Source of the DNA: UBA2241 sp963777895
Lineage (GTDB): Bacteria > Actinomycetota > Thermoleophilia > UBA2241
Direction of reading: 5' to 3'
Length of the DNA: 64,000 nucleotides
Assembly (NCBI GenBank): GCA_963777895.1
Contig: CAVZSF010000002.1
Coordinates: 62,001-126,000 of the forward strand
The translations under genes and the position numbers were made by a program. The notes under the pieces were generated by a model. The model ran no database searches. It saw only the letters and a list, made by a program, of their open reading frames with translations, and was not told the DNA's origin. Each line of letters opens with the position of its first letter. The first letter of the stretch is position 1. This document shows, piece after piece, positions 1 through 9,075 of the stretch.

Positions 1-129
1 CTGACGCTTCCACAGGACCTTGCCCGGGACTGCCGCCTCGGCCGCGCCGGCCGCCGCGAGAGCGGCGCCGAGCGCGGCCGCGAGCACGGCGACGAAGACC
101 ACCAGTGCGATGAACCGTCGAACCTCCAT
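1..129 (-). CDS. Secreted protein, N-terminal part only (runs off the left edge)
   Basis: Only the first 43 codons are in the window, so the mature protein is not visible. They encode a signal peptide: a short basic start (MEVRRF), a hydrophobic core rich in Ala, Val and Leu, then an Ala-rich cleavage region, with PGKVLWKRQ at the edge. ATG at 129 is preceded by a purine-rich GAGGGGGAAT. The next gene downstream in position, also on the minus strand, is a secreted beta-propeller-like protein whose mature part likewise begins with a Trp-containing strand. A paralogue of it is therefore a reasonable guess, no more. Confidence 0.6.
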   Translation of the reverse strand, partial: MEVRRFIALVVFVAVLAAALGAALAAAGAAEAAVPGKVLWKRQ

Positions 130-238
130 GATTCCCCCTCCGTCGCTCCTTGCGTCCGGCACGGCTTTCCCCCTTGCGGCGTCGTGCTCTTCGCGCTCGA
201 GGTCCGCATGACCTCGCGCTTCGTGCTCGTCTGGTCCC

Positions 239-1591
239 TTACGGCGTCGCCACGTCCTTCGCGTACATCAGCATCAGGCCGGCGTCGTCGGTACGGCCCG
301 CGAGGCAGACGCCCTTCAGCCCGAGTGACAGTGCCAAAGCGCCGTCCTGGGCGGCGGGGGTGGCCGTGTACCAGCCCAGCCACCGGTACATCCCCGAGGG
401 CTGGAGCCTCTCGGCGAAGACGTCGTAGCCCATCACGCCCGCCTGCACTCCGCCGACATACGCCTCGCCCTCGGCCGTCACGGCGAGGCCATTGGCCACG
501 TCTTCGGTGTCACCCGGGCCCATCCGATAGTCGCTCCAGTCGAAGTCGCCGGACGGTTCGTACCGGGCGTAGAAGGCGTCCTTGCCGTTGCCCGTCTTGA
601 AGTCCTTCCAGCCGGCCACCAAGGTGTGGCAGTAGGCGTCGACGCCGACGTGGGTGTACTCGGCTTCGGTCGCGGCGGCCGCGTCCTGGACGCGCTCCCA
701 GCGCAGGCGGCCCGAGGTGTCGGCGCGGGCGACGATGCCGCAGGTCTCGCCCGCGCCGTCGACGGCGCCGCCCGCCATCACGACGAAGGAGCCGCGGATG
801 GCGAGGTCGTTCGCCCACTCGTCGGTCGCCTCAGCCGAATCCCAGGACCTCGACCAGACGCGGCGCCCGTCGGGCCGGTACTTGACCAGCGCGAGGTCGC
901 GGCCGGTCGTCGTGTTCGTCACCGAACCGGCCACGTACAGCATGCCGCGCCCGTCCATGGCCAGGGCGTCGCCGCTGTCGTAGTCGGTGAAGCCGTCGCT
1001 GCCGTCCACGTACTTCTTCCAGAGCAGCGTGCCGCTCTTCGTGTACCTGGCGAGGAAGAGGTCCTCGGCCTTGTCGGCACGCCCCAGTCTGCCGGTGACG
1101 TACACGGCGCCGGCGTCGGTGACGAGGACGTCCCGGCCGCCGCAGTCGCTGCCGTCGGGGCTCATCAGGCGTTTGACCCAGAGGCGGGTGCCGCTCTTCG
1201 ACCAGGCCACCGTGATGACGTTCCAGCTCCCGGTGGCCCCCCGCTCGCGTCCCGTGACGACGACGATGCCGGCCTTGCTCGTGGCCACGGCCCAGCCCTG
1301 CTCGTCGCGCTGTGTCGGAGAGATGTAGGTGCGCACCCAGCCCCGCGTGCCGTCGGGCTGGTGCTTCATGATCACGATGTCGTAGCCCTGCGTGGGATGG
1401 GAGCCGCGTCCGGCCGCGTACGTGGCGCCGTCCGGCGCGCTCGTCGCGGCCTCGAACTCCACCCAGTCGTAGTTCCCCTGCCACGTGTCCGACCATTTCA
1501 GCGTCGGCTGGGAGGGAGGCGCGAACGCCGCGGGCGCGGTGATCAGCCCGACCAGAGCGCAGACGCACAGGGCGAGGACGAGACGGCGCAT
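239..1591 (-). CDS. Secreted beta-propeller-like (SBBP/delta-60 type repeat) protein
   Basis: A 450-residue exported protein of unknown function. Residues 1-24 (MRRLVLALCVCALVGL...) form a signal peptide. The rest repeats a pattern of about 50 residues with YVAGR/YVTGR/YVGG strands, Asp-rich turns and Trp-containing strands (LWVKR, LWKK, VWSR, LRWE), as in SBBP-type beta-propeller repeats of secreted proteins. The longer reading frame upstream to 1933 is rejected, because ATG 1591 has the signal peptide and a TGGGGGG ribosome site. It stands alone and is divergent from the Phd/RelE pair. Such proteins are surface or extracellular. No catalytic motif is seen. Confidence 0.75.
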   Translation of the reverse strand: MRRLVLALCVCALVGLITAPAAFAPPSQPTLKWSDTWQGNYDWVEFEAATSAPDGATYAAGRGSHPTQGYDIVIMKHQPDGTRGWVRTYISPTQRDEQGWAVATSKAGIVVVTGRERGATGSWNVITVAWSKSGTRLWVKRLMSPDGSDCGGRDVLVTDAGAVYVTGRLGRADKAEDLFLARYTKSGTLLWKKYVDGSDGFTDYDSGDALAMDGRGMLYVAGSVTNTTTGRDLALVKYRPDGRRVWSRSWDSAEATDEWANDLAIRGSFVVMAGGAVDGAGETCGIVARADTSGRLRWERVQDAAAATEAEYTHVGVDAYCHTLVAGWKDFKTGNGKDAFYARYEPSGDFDWSDYRMGPGDTEDVANGLAVTAEGEAYVGGVQAGVMGYDVFAERLQPSGMYRWLGWYTATPAAQDGALALSLGLKGVCLAGRTDDAGLMLMYAKDVATP

Positions 1592-1847
1592 CGCAAACCC
1601 CCCAGTTTCGTAGGACCCCGCGGAGACTCTAGCACCGGGGGTACGAGCGCGACAGGAGGGGACGGGGACGAGCGGTGCCTGGCGAGGCGACGATAGGCTG
1701 ACACGTCGGCGCCATCGAACGTGAACCTCGCCTTGGCTCTGCGAGCCTTGCCGGCACACCCCATCAGCAGGCAGAGTCGTGGGCAGTCGCAGGAGAGAAC
1801 CGGCCTGACTTCGGCGACGGCCGACGGCGGATCCGACGCAGAGGATG
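1592..1847. other. Intergenic region, no gene recognised
   Basis: Divergent spacer between the beta-propeller gene and the antitoxin operon. Reading frames across it are shadows without homology that I recognise. Its only clear signal is the promoter at its right end. Confidence 0.5.
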
Positions 1848-1876
1848 TTGACTAGATTGGACGATATGGCTAAATT
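1848..1876 (+). promoter_or_regulatory. Sigma-70-like promoter of the Phd/RelE operon
   Basis: TTGACT (1848-1853), exactly 17 bases, then TAAATT (1871-1876). Transcription should begin near 1883, which leaves a 22-base leader with GGAG at 1896-1899 before GTG 1905. The ATG at 1866 lies inside the promoter spacer, so it is ruled out as the antitoxin start. Confidence 0.65.
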
Positions 1877-1904
1877 ATGCGAGTCAGCCAAAACTGGAGT
1901 CGCC

Positions 1905-2171
1905 GTGAAGACCGTGTCCGCCACTGAGATCAAGAACCGCTTCGGCCTGTACCTCGGGCGCGTCGCCGTCGAGCCCGTCGCCGTCGAGAAGAACGGCCGC
2001 CCCGTCGCCGTGCTGCTCTCGTTCGACGAGTACGAGGCGCTGCAGCGCTCGGACGACGCCTTCTGGGGCGACGCCGCCAGGGCGGCGGAGGCGGAGGGCT
2101 TCCTCAGTGTCGAGGAGTCGCTGAAGCTCCTCCAGGAGCCGCCGGCAGCCGACGACCGTGCTGCCTCTTAG
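1905..2171 (+). CDS. Phd/YefM-family antitoxin
   Basis: An 88-residue antitoxin that should bind the RelE-type toxin encoded next and repress their shared promoter. It opens with VKTVSATEIKNRFGLYL, the classic Phd/YefM DNA-binding N-terminus, followed by VAVEKNGRPVAVLLSFDEYEAL, the second half of the fold. The acidic C-terminal tail (residues 50-88) is the toxin-binding part. GTG 1905 is preferred over upstream ATGs because of GGAG five bases before it and because the promoter -10 lies between them. Length matches the family (about 80-90 residues). It overlaps the toxin gene by 14 bases. Confidence 0.85.
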   Translation: MKTVSATEIKNRFGLYLGRVAVEPVAVEKNGRPVAVLLSFDEYEALQRSDDAFWGDAARAAEAEGFLSVEESLKLLQEPPAADDRAAS

Positions 2172-2418
2172 CCTCTCCAAAGCGTCCGTCCGCTTTCTCG
2201 ACACGCTGCCGCCCAAGCAGTACCGCCAGGTCACGCGCCGGATCATCATGCTGATGGCAGACCCGCGGCCCGCCGACGCCGAACGGCTGAAGGGCTACGA
2301 GTACTTCCGCGTCACGGCGGGGGAGTACCGGGTCATCTTCGACGTCAAGGACGGCGTGCTCCGCGTGCTCGTGATCGGAAAGCGCAACGACGACGAGGTG
2401 TATCGGCGGCTGCGGTAG
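2158..2418 (+). CDS. relE: RelE/ParE-family toxin
   Basis: An 86-residue toxin of the RelE superfamily, whose RelE members cleave mRNA on the ribosome. The core reads RRIIMLMADPRP...RLKGYEYFRVTAGEYRVIF, then a C-terminal basic strand (VIGKRNDDEVYRRL), as in RelE where the surface Arg/Lys and terminal Tyr/Arg residues act on the mRNA. The GTG start lies inside the end of the antitoxin gene, so translation is probably coupled. Small size and operon order (antitoxin first) are typical. Activity as a ribosome-dependent RNase rather than a ParE-like gyrase poison is inferred from the R-x-Y pattern. Confidence 0.85.
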   Translation: MLPLSLSKASVRFLDTLPPKQYRQVTRRIIMLMADPRPADAERLKGYEYFRVTAGEYRVIFDVKDGVLRVLVIGKRNDDEVYRRLR

Positions 2419-2427
2419 TCTTGGGGC

Positions 2428-4022
2428 ATGTCCGCCTGGTCGCCGTTTCAGCATCGCGTCTTTCGCGCGCTCTGGATCGCGCTGCTGGTGTCGAACATCG
2501 GCACCTGGATGCAGACGGTGGGCGCCGCCTGGCTCATGGTGGAGCTCGGCGCCTCGCCGGCGGTGGTGGCCCTGGTGCAGACGGCGAGCTACCTGCCGGT
2601 CGTGCTCGTCGGCGTGGCCGCCGGCGCGGTGGCCGACCTCGTCGACCGCCGCCGCCTGCTCCTGGTCACGCAGCTCTTCATGCTCACCGCGGCCGCGGGG
2701 CTCGCCGTCGTCACGGCGCTCGACGTGGTCACGCCGGCCATGCTGCTCGGGTTCACCTTCGCGCTCGGTCTCGGGGCGACGTTCAACTACCCGGCGTATC
2801 AGGCGATCCAGCCGGAGCTCGTCCCCCCGGAGGAGCTCAAGCAGGCGGTGACGCTGGGCGGCGCCAACCTCAACCTGGGGCGGGCGATCGGCCCCGCCGT
2901 CGGCGGCCTGCTGATCGCCGCCGCGGGCGTGTGGCTGGTGTTCGCGCTGAACGCCGTCTCGTTCGTCGCCGGCGTGGTCGTGCTGTGGCGCTGGCGGCGG
3001 CCGGTGGAGGAGGACGTCGGACCGCCCGAGCGCTTCGCCGGGGCGGTCCGCGCCGGCGTGCGCTACGCGTTGTTCTCGCACGCGCTGCAGGGGGTGCTGG
3101 TGCGCTCGTTCGTCTTCGGCCTCGCCAGCGCCGGCTTGATGTCGCTGCTGCCCGTGTATGCGGCGCGTGTGCTGGGACTCGGGTCAGGCGGCCTGGGGCT
3201 CGCTGTACGCGGGCATGGGCATCGGCGCCGTGGTGACGGCGGCGGTGATCCCGCAGGTGCGCGAGCGCCTGAGCGACGACCGGGTGTTCGCGCTCGGGAG
3301 CTTGCTGGTCGCCGCGGCGCTGGTCGCGTTCGCGCTGATCGACTGGCCGGCGGCGGCCTTCGCGACCAGCTTCGTCGCCGGCCTGGGCTGGCTGTTCTGT
3401 CTGTCGACCCTGAACGTCGCCTCGCAGGAGGCGCTGCCCGGCTGGGTGCGGGCGCGCGGCCTTGCGTTCTACCTGACGGCGATCGCGGCCGGGATCGCCG
3501 TCGGCAGCGTGCCTGGGGTCAGCTCGCGAACGTCGCCGGCGTCCCGGCGACCTACGCCTGGGGCGCCCTCGCCCTCGTCGTCACGCTGGCGCTCACGCGG
3601 CTGTGGCGCTTCGACGCGATCGCCCGGCTCGACCTGTCGCCGGCGCCGATGGCGGCGCCCGAAGGGCGCCTGATCGGCGCCGAAGACGCCGGCAGCCCCG
3701 ACGCTGGTCGTGGTGGCGCTACGACGTGCGGCCGGAGTGCGAGGACGACTTCCTGCGCGCCCTGCGCCTCGTCGGGCGCCTCCGCCGCCGCACCGGCGCG
3801 ATGAGCTGGTCGTACTACCGCGACGCCGACCACGCCCACCGCTTCATCGAGAGCTTCGTGCTGACGAGCTGGGACGAGCACATGCGTCAGCACCAGCGCC
3901 GCACGGTGACCGACGCGGAGCTGCAGGCCGCCCTGCACGAGTACCTCCGCGAGGGCACGGCGGTGGAGTCGTGGCACTACGTGCAGCCGCCGGAGCCGTC
4001 GCTGCTGCCCTGGCGGCGGTGA
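2428..4022 (+). CDS. MFS transporter (MFS_3/EntS-like) with C-terminal ABM-like domain; three frameshifts
   Basis: An inner-membrane drug or siderophore-type exporter, roughly 530 residues when reassembled. Residues 1-400 show the 12-helix pattern of MFS_3 proteins (NIGTWMQTVGAAWLM, motif A-like DLVDRRRLLL, then NYPAYQAIQPELVP). The last 110 residues form the small alpha/beta domain many of these carry (MSWSYYRD, RFIESFVLTSWDEHMRQH). The frame breaks near 3190 (extra base), 3513 and 3717 (missing bases). Sequence is conserved on both sides of each break, so base-calling error is likelier than decay. TAGTCT (2416-2421) six bases before ATG 2428 suggests a leaderless transcript. Substrate unknown. 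Confidence 0.75.
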
Positions 4023-4055
4023 GCGCGGCCAGCGGCCAGGCCACCGGGACAGCCT

Positions 4056-4361
4056 TCAGGACTCAGTGACAGCTGCCGCTGCGGCTTCAGGGGTGATCGG
4101 TTCGAGGTCGGTCGCGACCTTCATGCCGAGGGCGAACGCGAGCTTGCCCATGGTGCCGATAGTGAGATTGCCCTCGCCGGCCAGGACCTTCGAGACATAG
4201 GCCCGTGAGGTGCCGATGCGGCGCGCCAGCTCAGCCCCAGTCACCCCTTGCGTGTCCATCTCAGCCACCACCCGGTCGACGAATTCGAGCGACGACAGGT
4301 AGCTCCAGTATGCCGGATCCCGGCGCGCCGACGCGAGATGCTCGGAGAAGCTGGGGCTCAT
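4056..4361 (-). CDS. higA: HigA-type XRE antitoxin
   Basis: A 101-residue helix-turn-helix antitoxin. Residues 42-95 are the XRE domain (GVTGAELARRIGTSRAYVSK, then the recognition and support helices LTIGTMGKLAFALGMKV). The N-terminal SPSFSEHLASARRDPAYW helix resembles HigA-like proteins in which it contacts the toxin. It follows the toxin gene with a 4-base ATGA overlap, the usual HigB-then-HigA order, and should neutralise the toxin and repress the operon. Confidence 0.85.
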   Translation of the reverse strand: MSPSFSEHLASARRDPAYWSYLSSLEFVDRVVAEMDTQGVTGAELARRIGTSRAYVSKVLAGEGNLTIGTMGKLAFALGMKVATDLEPITPEAAAAAVTES

Positions 4362-4759
4362 CGGTCCATCTCCATGATGAGGTCATTCCTCGCCTTCGCT
4401 TCCAGATAGAGGGCTCGCTGCTGCTGCACCTTGCGGATCACCTCGCGGAGCTGACGCGGTTTCGACTTCGGCCTAAGGTCTGCGCAGACGATCACTCGTC
4501 CTTGGTCGTAGAAGTAGAAGAGGCGCCAGCCCCTGGGCGTCTTCAGCTCATGAGCACCTCCACCGAGATGTCGCGAGCGGCGCTCGTCCAATGGCGGCCC
4601 GTTGATGGCGAGTCGGTCGAGCAGAGCCGCGATCTGCGCATGGCTGACCCGGTCTGCGAGCGCCAAGTCGTTCAGTGCTTCGATCACCCGACACCGTCCG
4701 CGGTCGTCGATCGGCGCCACGACGCTCCATGTGCTTGCCAAGACGATTCTCAGTCGCAT
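4358..4759 (-). CDS. higB: HigB-like toxin (Gp49/RelE superfamily)
   Basis: A 133-residue toxin of the HigB/phage Gp49-like family, predicted ribosome-dependent mRNA interferase. The diagnostic stretch is HELKTPRGWRLFYFYDQGRV followed by a Lys/Arg-rich helix (KKPRQLREVIRKVQQQRALYLEA). It runs somewhat longer than the usual 110 residues because of a C-terminal extension. A possible promoter on the minus strand, TTGTAC-17-TAACAT (complement of 4759-4787), touches the start codon. If that is real, the true start may be downstream or the message leaderless. Confidence 0.8.
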   Translation of the reverse strand: MRLRIVLASTWSVVAPIDDRGRCRVIEALNDLALADRVSHAQIAALLDRLAINGPPLDERRSRHLGGGAHELKTPRGWRLFYFYDQGRVIVCADLRPKSKPRQLREVIRKVQQQRALYLEAKARNDLIMEMDR

Positions 4760-4972
4760 GTTAACTCACAAGTTGACACGGTACAAGGCCGGCCCTGATG
4801 CGATCAGTCGGACGACGGGGCATGGTTCGAGCCTAAGCGACCATGAAGTGGCAATCGAGGATGACGAGGGTGGACGTTGCGAACGTGAACACTGCCCCAG
4901 CACGCGATCGGCAAGCGGAACGACGACGAGGCGCGTCGCTGGTTACCGTGATCGCGGACCTCGGGCAGAGAT

Positions 4973-5003
4973 GCGACGGGCGCGGCTTCGCCGCGCCCGT
5001 CGC
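4973..5003 (-). terminator. UUCG-tetraloop hairpin terminator of the NHL gene
   Basis: A perfect inverted repeat: GCGACGGGCGCGGC (4973-4986), TTC, then its reverse complement (4990-5003). The closing bases make a stable UUCG tetraloop. It sits about 50 bases past the NHL gene stop. No U-tract, as is common in high-GC actinobacteria. Confidence 0.6.
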
Positions 5004-5054
5004 TCGAATCGATCTGACCGCGCTCGTCACGCGGCTGGGACCCGAGTCCTGCCT

Positions 5055-6880
5055 TTACTTCACCGTCAGCCTCTTGGGCGCGTAGCTGCCCTTGTTGCCG
5101 GCGAGGTCGGTGGCGACCACCGTCCACGTGTAGACGCCGGCGGGCAGCTTGACCGCCATCTTCTTGCTGTAGGCGTGCGGCGGCACCTGCAGGCTCGAGT
5201 CCTTGACGCCCAGGCTCACCGTCTTCACGATCCTTCGTCTTCTTCTTGATGACGAGCTTGACCGTGCAGGTCGGCGACCAGTCGTCGTTGAGCGTGTACT
5301 TGAAGGTCGCGTAGGCGCCGCTGCGCACGGCGATGTTGTTCGTCGGGACGGCGAAGGGCCCCGACTGGTCGATCAGCACCTGCACCGTCTTGGCGCTCTC
5401 CTCGTTGGGCGTGTCGGCGCAGTTGTCCTGCGAGAAGTACTGCAGCGTGTGCGCGCCGGGCGTGTCGACGATGACCATGCCCGTGTCGCTGAGCTCTGTG
5501 AGGCCCGCGCCGTCCAGGTCGTAGAAGGTGCGGTGCACGCCCGAGCCCACGTCGGTCGCGGCGATGTGCACCGACACCGGCTGGCTGGTCCAGCCGCCGG
5601 GCACGCCGCTCGCGGTGCTGATCGGGGCGCGCGTGTCGATCTTGATGCGGCAGCGTCTTGTAGGCCCAGTTCGAGACCGAGTCGCCGGCGCCGATCGTCA
5701 CCTTGTAGAAGCCGTCGTAGGCGTGCGTGGTCGCGTTGACGGGCACGGCGATCGAGCCGCGTGTTCGTCCAGTCGACCATGTTCAGGGTCCAGCGCAGCC
5801 AGGGGACGTCGGTGTAGTCGTCCTTGGCCGAGAAGGTGACGGTGAACGGCTGGCTGTGCCACTCGCCGTCGTAGTCGTGGCTGAGGACCGGCGCCGTGTC
5901 GTCCCAGTCCCAGCGGAAGAGCTTGGCGCCGGCGAAGTTGCGCGACGCATACAGTGTCTTGCGGGGACCGAACGTGAGGCCGAGCGGCGAGGTGAAGCCG
6001 GTGGCGGTGATGCTGCGCACGTACGCGCCGGTCGCCGTGAACTCCTGGATGCGGTCGTTGCCCCGATCGCTCACGATAGACGTGGTCGTTGGCGTCGACG
6101 GTGAGCATCAGCGAGTCCGCGAACTGGCCGGTCGCGCTGCCGAACGAGCCCCACTTGGCGAGGAAGGCCCCGCCGCTCGCGAACTTCTGCACGCGCTGCG
6201 CGTTGTAGTCGAAGACGTAGACGTTGCCGGCAGAGTCGACGCCCGATGCCCCCGGGTAGGTGAACTGGCCGTCGCCGGCGCCGGAGGAGCCGATCGTGCG
6301 CACGAACGCGCCGCTCGAGGAGTACACCTGCACGCGGTCGTTGCCCACGTCGCTCGCGTACACGTTGCCGCTGCGCATCGATCGCGAGAGCCTCGACGCC
6401 GGCGACCTGCTCGGCGCCGGAGCCGTAGGTGGTGAGATTGCCGAGCGAGTCGCCGGCGGGCGTGTACTTGCCGACGACGCCTGTGGAGCTGCCGACGTAC
6501 ACCGTCTCGGTCGTCGGGTCGATGACGATGCCCGTCGGCTGGGTGACGGCCCACTGGCGCAGGTAGGCGCCGTCGGTGGTGAAGACCTGGACGCGGCTGT
6601 TGCTGTAGTCGGATACGTAGAGCTGGCCGTTGTACACGCACAGTCCCGCGCCCTCGGCGATCCGCCCCGGCAACGATCCCTGCGTGGACCAGTTGTGCGT
6701 GTTGACGAAGCCCTCGGCGAGCGCCGCGGCGGCGAACGTCAGCAGCAGCAGCGCGGCGAGCGCCAGAGTGAGCGCGAGGCGCGGCGCGGTGCGATGCGCG
6801 ACACGCTTCGTGGTGGTCCGGGCGGCGCGCGGCGTCGTCCGCGCGGTGTGGGTAGCGGTGGTCCGGGCAGGCGTGCTCAT
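5055..6880 (-). CDS. Secreted NHL-repeat protein with C-terminal Ig-like/bacterial surface domains; five frameshifts
   Basis: About 605 residues when the breaks are ignored. It has a long Thr/Ala/Arg-rich lead and a hydrophobic signal segment (LALTLALAALLLLTFAAAAL). Five or six NHL propeller blades follow (NGQLYVSDYSNSRVQVF, GNVYASDVGNDRVQVY, GNVYVFDYNAQRVQKF, then SDRGNDRIQEF). The C-terminus has immunoglobulin-like repeats (FYDLDGAGLTEL, HTLQYFSQDNC) ending in YTWTVVATDLAGNKGSYAPK. The frame slips near 6376, 6078, 5761, 5656 and 5229, each time as one extra base. GGAGG precedes ATG 6880. Probably a surface-exposed binding protein. No enzyme motif is seen. Confidence 0.75.
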
Positions 6881-6972
6881 CCATCCTCCAACGGTCCGTG
6901 GTGGTCTTGCCGGGTGTGGTGGTCCAGCCGAGTCGGCCGAGCGCCTTCGGTCCTCGGCCCTCTCCCTGTCTC

Positions 6973-7217
6973 TATGAATTCAATCGGGGGGCGGGGAGTC
7001 CTGTCGGCTCGGGCATGGCGAGGCGGCGCTCGCTCGCGGCGATCCGAACCAGGCGCGGTATCCGCGACAGCGTGTCCTGGTGGTGGCGGCCGACGAGTAT
7101 GCCTACCTGGTGCCGTACGTGGAAGAAGACGACTATCTGTTTCTGAAGACGATCATCCCAAGTCGGAAGGCGACGCGAGACTACCTGCGAGAGGGTGGAC
7201 CTGATGGCGAAGACTGA
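6973..7217 (+). pseudogene. Broken BrnT/DUF4258-like toxin partner of the CopG antitoxin
   Basis: The 3' half is intact in one frame: DPNQARYPRQRVLVVAADEY, then AYLVPYVEEDDYLFLKTIIP and SRKATRDYL. This is the conserved core and C-terminus of small toxins paired with CopG-type antitoxins. The 5' half is not intact. YEFNRG at 6973-6990, which matches the family's N-terminus, lies in a different frame, and about 25 residues expected between it and HGEAALARGD are missing. The gene ends 14 bases inside the antitoxin gene. The damage exceeds a single base, so it looks like a true remnant. Confidence 0.55.
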
Positions 7218-7527
7218 CAACTACGACGCAGAAGTCCTCGGCGCCTTCGAGAAGGGCGCGCTGAAGTCGGTCGCGACAAGAGAGGAACTCGCCCGACTGA
7301 AGGCCGCCGCGCGTGCGAAAGCTATCAAGGATCGGCGAGTCAACATCCGGTTGTCGTCGGGCGACTTGAGTGACATCCAGGTCCGGGCCTTGGAGGAGGG
7401 GATCCCCTACCAGACCCTGATCGCGAGCGTGCTTCACAAGTACGTGACCGGCCGCCTTGTCGAGCGCGATGCGGGTGGCGAACGACAAGCGGCCGAAGGC
7501 GAGCAGAGGGTCAAGCGCTCGGCCTGA
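7204..7527 (+). CDS. CopG-family antitoxin
   Basis: A 107-residue antitoxin. The N-terminal acidic region (NYDAEVLGAFEKGALKSV) matches the toxin-binding part of such proteins. The ribbon-helix-helix domain follows: RRVNIRLSSGDLSDIQVRAL, then EEGIPYQTLIASVLHKYV. ATG 7204 is chosen because GAGAGGGTGG precedes it and homologues begin there. It overlaps the end of the broken toxin gene, so it may persist as a solitary regulator or protect against a related toxin. The last 20 residues (GGERQAAEGEQRVKRSA) look like an uninformative tail. Confidence 0.75.
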   Translation: MAKTDNYDAEVLGAFEKGALKSVATREELARLKAAARAKAIKDRRVNIRLSSGDLSDIQVRALEEGIPYQTLIASVLHKYVTGRLVERDAGGERQAAEGEQRVKRSA

Positions 7528-7535
7528 TCATCGCG

Positions 7536-8099
7536 TCAGATCGACGCGTACAGCTCCTGAGCGAAGCCGACGAGGCGGCGCGAGTCATCGAAGCGGAGTC
7601 GGCTCGGGTCGAGATCCCAGATACGAACGCGGTCGAGACCGTCGGCGTCTTTGAGAAGCCAGAGCAGGTGGAGGGCGGCGGCGGGGTCGCGGAGCGACCG
7701 GGCCGCCGCCGGTGCCAGCTCGTCGGCGAGCGAGTGCTGGCGTATCGCAAAGAAGACGAGCTCCCGGTCCGCCTCGCTGAGGCCGCCCCCCTCACGAGGG
7801 CCATCCGACCCGTCCGCCAGCCCCAGCTCGAGTACCCGGTCGACTGACCGGGCGCCGTGCTCCGGCTCGACGCCGTCGTGGCTCCGTCCGATGTCGTGCC
7901 ACAGCACCGCCTGCAGCAGTAGCTCGCATTCAGCCCGTGGCGTCGCGAGCTCGCCCGTCAATCGCTGTGCCAGCACGTAGACGCGCTGGATGTGCGTCCG
8001 TCCGTGGATGCCATCGGCCCGCTCCGGCCACAGGAACCATGCCCGCGGGATCCGCGGAACCTCTCCGATCGCCTGGCCAGCCAGGTCGTGCTCCGTCAC
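7536..8099 (-). CDS. HD-domain phosphohydrolase
   Basis: A 187-residue soluble protein with an HD metal-binding domain: H in HGRTHIQRV, the paired HD in LLQAVLWHDIGRSHDG, a later H in EPEHGARSV, and a distal D in LLKDADGLDRVR. These are the ligands of HD-type phosphohydrolases acting on nucleotides or other small phosphates. GTG 8099 overlaps the methyltransferase stop (GTGA), so it is the second gene of a coupled pair. Larger frames upstream are shadows. Substrate unknown. It is convergent with the CopG gene, nine bases away. Confidence 0.75.
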   Translation of the reverse strand: MTEHDLAGQAIGEVPRIPRAWFLWPERADGIHGRTHIQRVYVLAQRLTGELATPRAECELLLQAVLWHDIGRSHDGVEPEHGARSVDRVLELGLADGSDGPREGGGLSEADRELVFFAIRQHSLADELAPAAARSLRDPAAALHLLWLLKDADGLDRVRIWDLDPSRLRFDDSRRLVGFAQELYASI

Positions 8100-9040
8100 G
8101 TGCGTCGTCTCGCCGTCAGCAGCCACTGCGACTGGCCGGCCACCTCGTGCACGGCGAAGTCCTGCAGCCCGGCGGCTTCGCACCAGCCACGGTAGTCCTC
8201 CTCGGCGTAGACGTCGCCCGCGGTGGTGGCCACGAGCATGTTCACCGCGAAGAGCGATGACGACAGTCCCTCGCCCTGCAGGAAGTCGAAGACCGCCAGT
8301 GCGCCGCCCGGGGCGAGAGCGTTGGCCGCTTCCCCGACCACTCGCGCGCACTCCGCCGGGGACATGGAGTGGAAGAGGTTGCCGCAGAAGACGAGGTCGA
8401 AGCCCTCGGCGTCGATGCCCTGCGTCGCGTCGCCCCTGATGATGCCGATGCCCGCCCTCTCGAGATCGTCCGCCATGAGCTCGATCACGTCGGGGAAGTC
8501 GAGCACCGTGACCTGCCAGCCGTGCTCCTGGAAGGCGAGCGCCTGCGTACCGGGTCCGCCGCCGACGTCGAGCACGCGCTTCGTCTCGGGGAACAGGACG
8601 GCGAGGCGGTCCGCCAGCGGCCGGGCGCGCTCGCGCGCTCCCACGCGCATCGAGCCGATGAACGCCTGCAGCGACTCCGGGGTGCGCTGGAAGCGCGCCG
8701 GCCCGCCCTGCCGCAGTACCTCGGGCAGCTGCACCCAACGGCCGAGGAGGTGGTGGAGGTGGAGCAGGCGGTCGCCGGTGAAGGCGGCGTCGGCGGGGTC
8801 CAGGAGGGGTCGCACGTCGGGCGCCACGACGACGCCGTCACCGCGCCGCTCGAGGTACCCGGCGTCGACGAGCACGGCGATCACGCGCAGCGTCGCACGC
8901 TCGTCCAGGTCGAGCTCATGCGCTACCTTCGCCGGCGGCTGAGGCCGCTCGAGGAGCGCCTCGATGAGGCCGACCTCGAGCGCCGCCATGAGGACGATCT
9001 GCGGCTGCCACTGGCCCGGGAAGAGATCTGTGCGTGCCAC
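8096..9040 (-). CDS. SAM-dependent O-methyltransferase (acetylserotonin/caffeate OMT-like)
   Basis: 314 residues of the two-domain O-methyltransferase family 2. An N-terminal winged-helix dimerisation domain (VLMAALEVGLIEALLERPQP, DERATLRVIAVLVDAGYLER) precedes a Rossmann domain with the SAM-binding motif LDVGGGPGTQALAF, VTVLDFPDVIE as the acidic loop, and GDATQG. GTG 9040 is chosen over an upstream 64-residue extension because a perfect AAGGAGG lies six bases before it. It is translationally coupled to the HD protein, which suggests a shared small-molecule pathway. The methyl acceptor cannot be read from the sequence. Confidence 0.8.
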   Translation of the reverse strand: MARTDLFPGQWQPQIVLMAALEVGLIEALLERPQPPAKVAHELDLDERATLRVIAVLVDAGYLERRGDGVVVAPDVRPLLDPADAAFTGDRLLHLHHLLGRWVQLPEVLRQGGPARFQRTPESLQAFIGSMRVGARERARPLADRLAVLFPETKRVLDVGGGPGTQALAFQEHGWQVTVLDFPDVIELMADDLERAGIGIIRGDATQGIDAEGFDLVFCGNLFHSMSPAECARVVGEAANALAPGGALAVFDFLQGEGLSSSLFAVNMLVATTAGDVYAEEDYRGWCEAAGLQDFAVHEVAGQSQWLLTARRRT

Positions 9041-9075
9041 GATGCCTCCTTGCTTCCCGTCGGGAACAACCGCCT

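Noticed and set aside
239..1933. Long minus-strand frame from 1933 for the beta-propeller gene
   Set aside because: Its first 114 codons lack homology; a signal peptide and ribosome site lie at 1591.
2104..3081. Large minus-strand frame across RelE and the MFS gene
   Set aside because: Arg/His-rich shadow of the plus-strand genes with no family resemblance.
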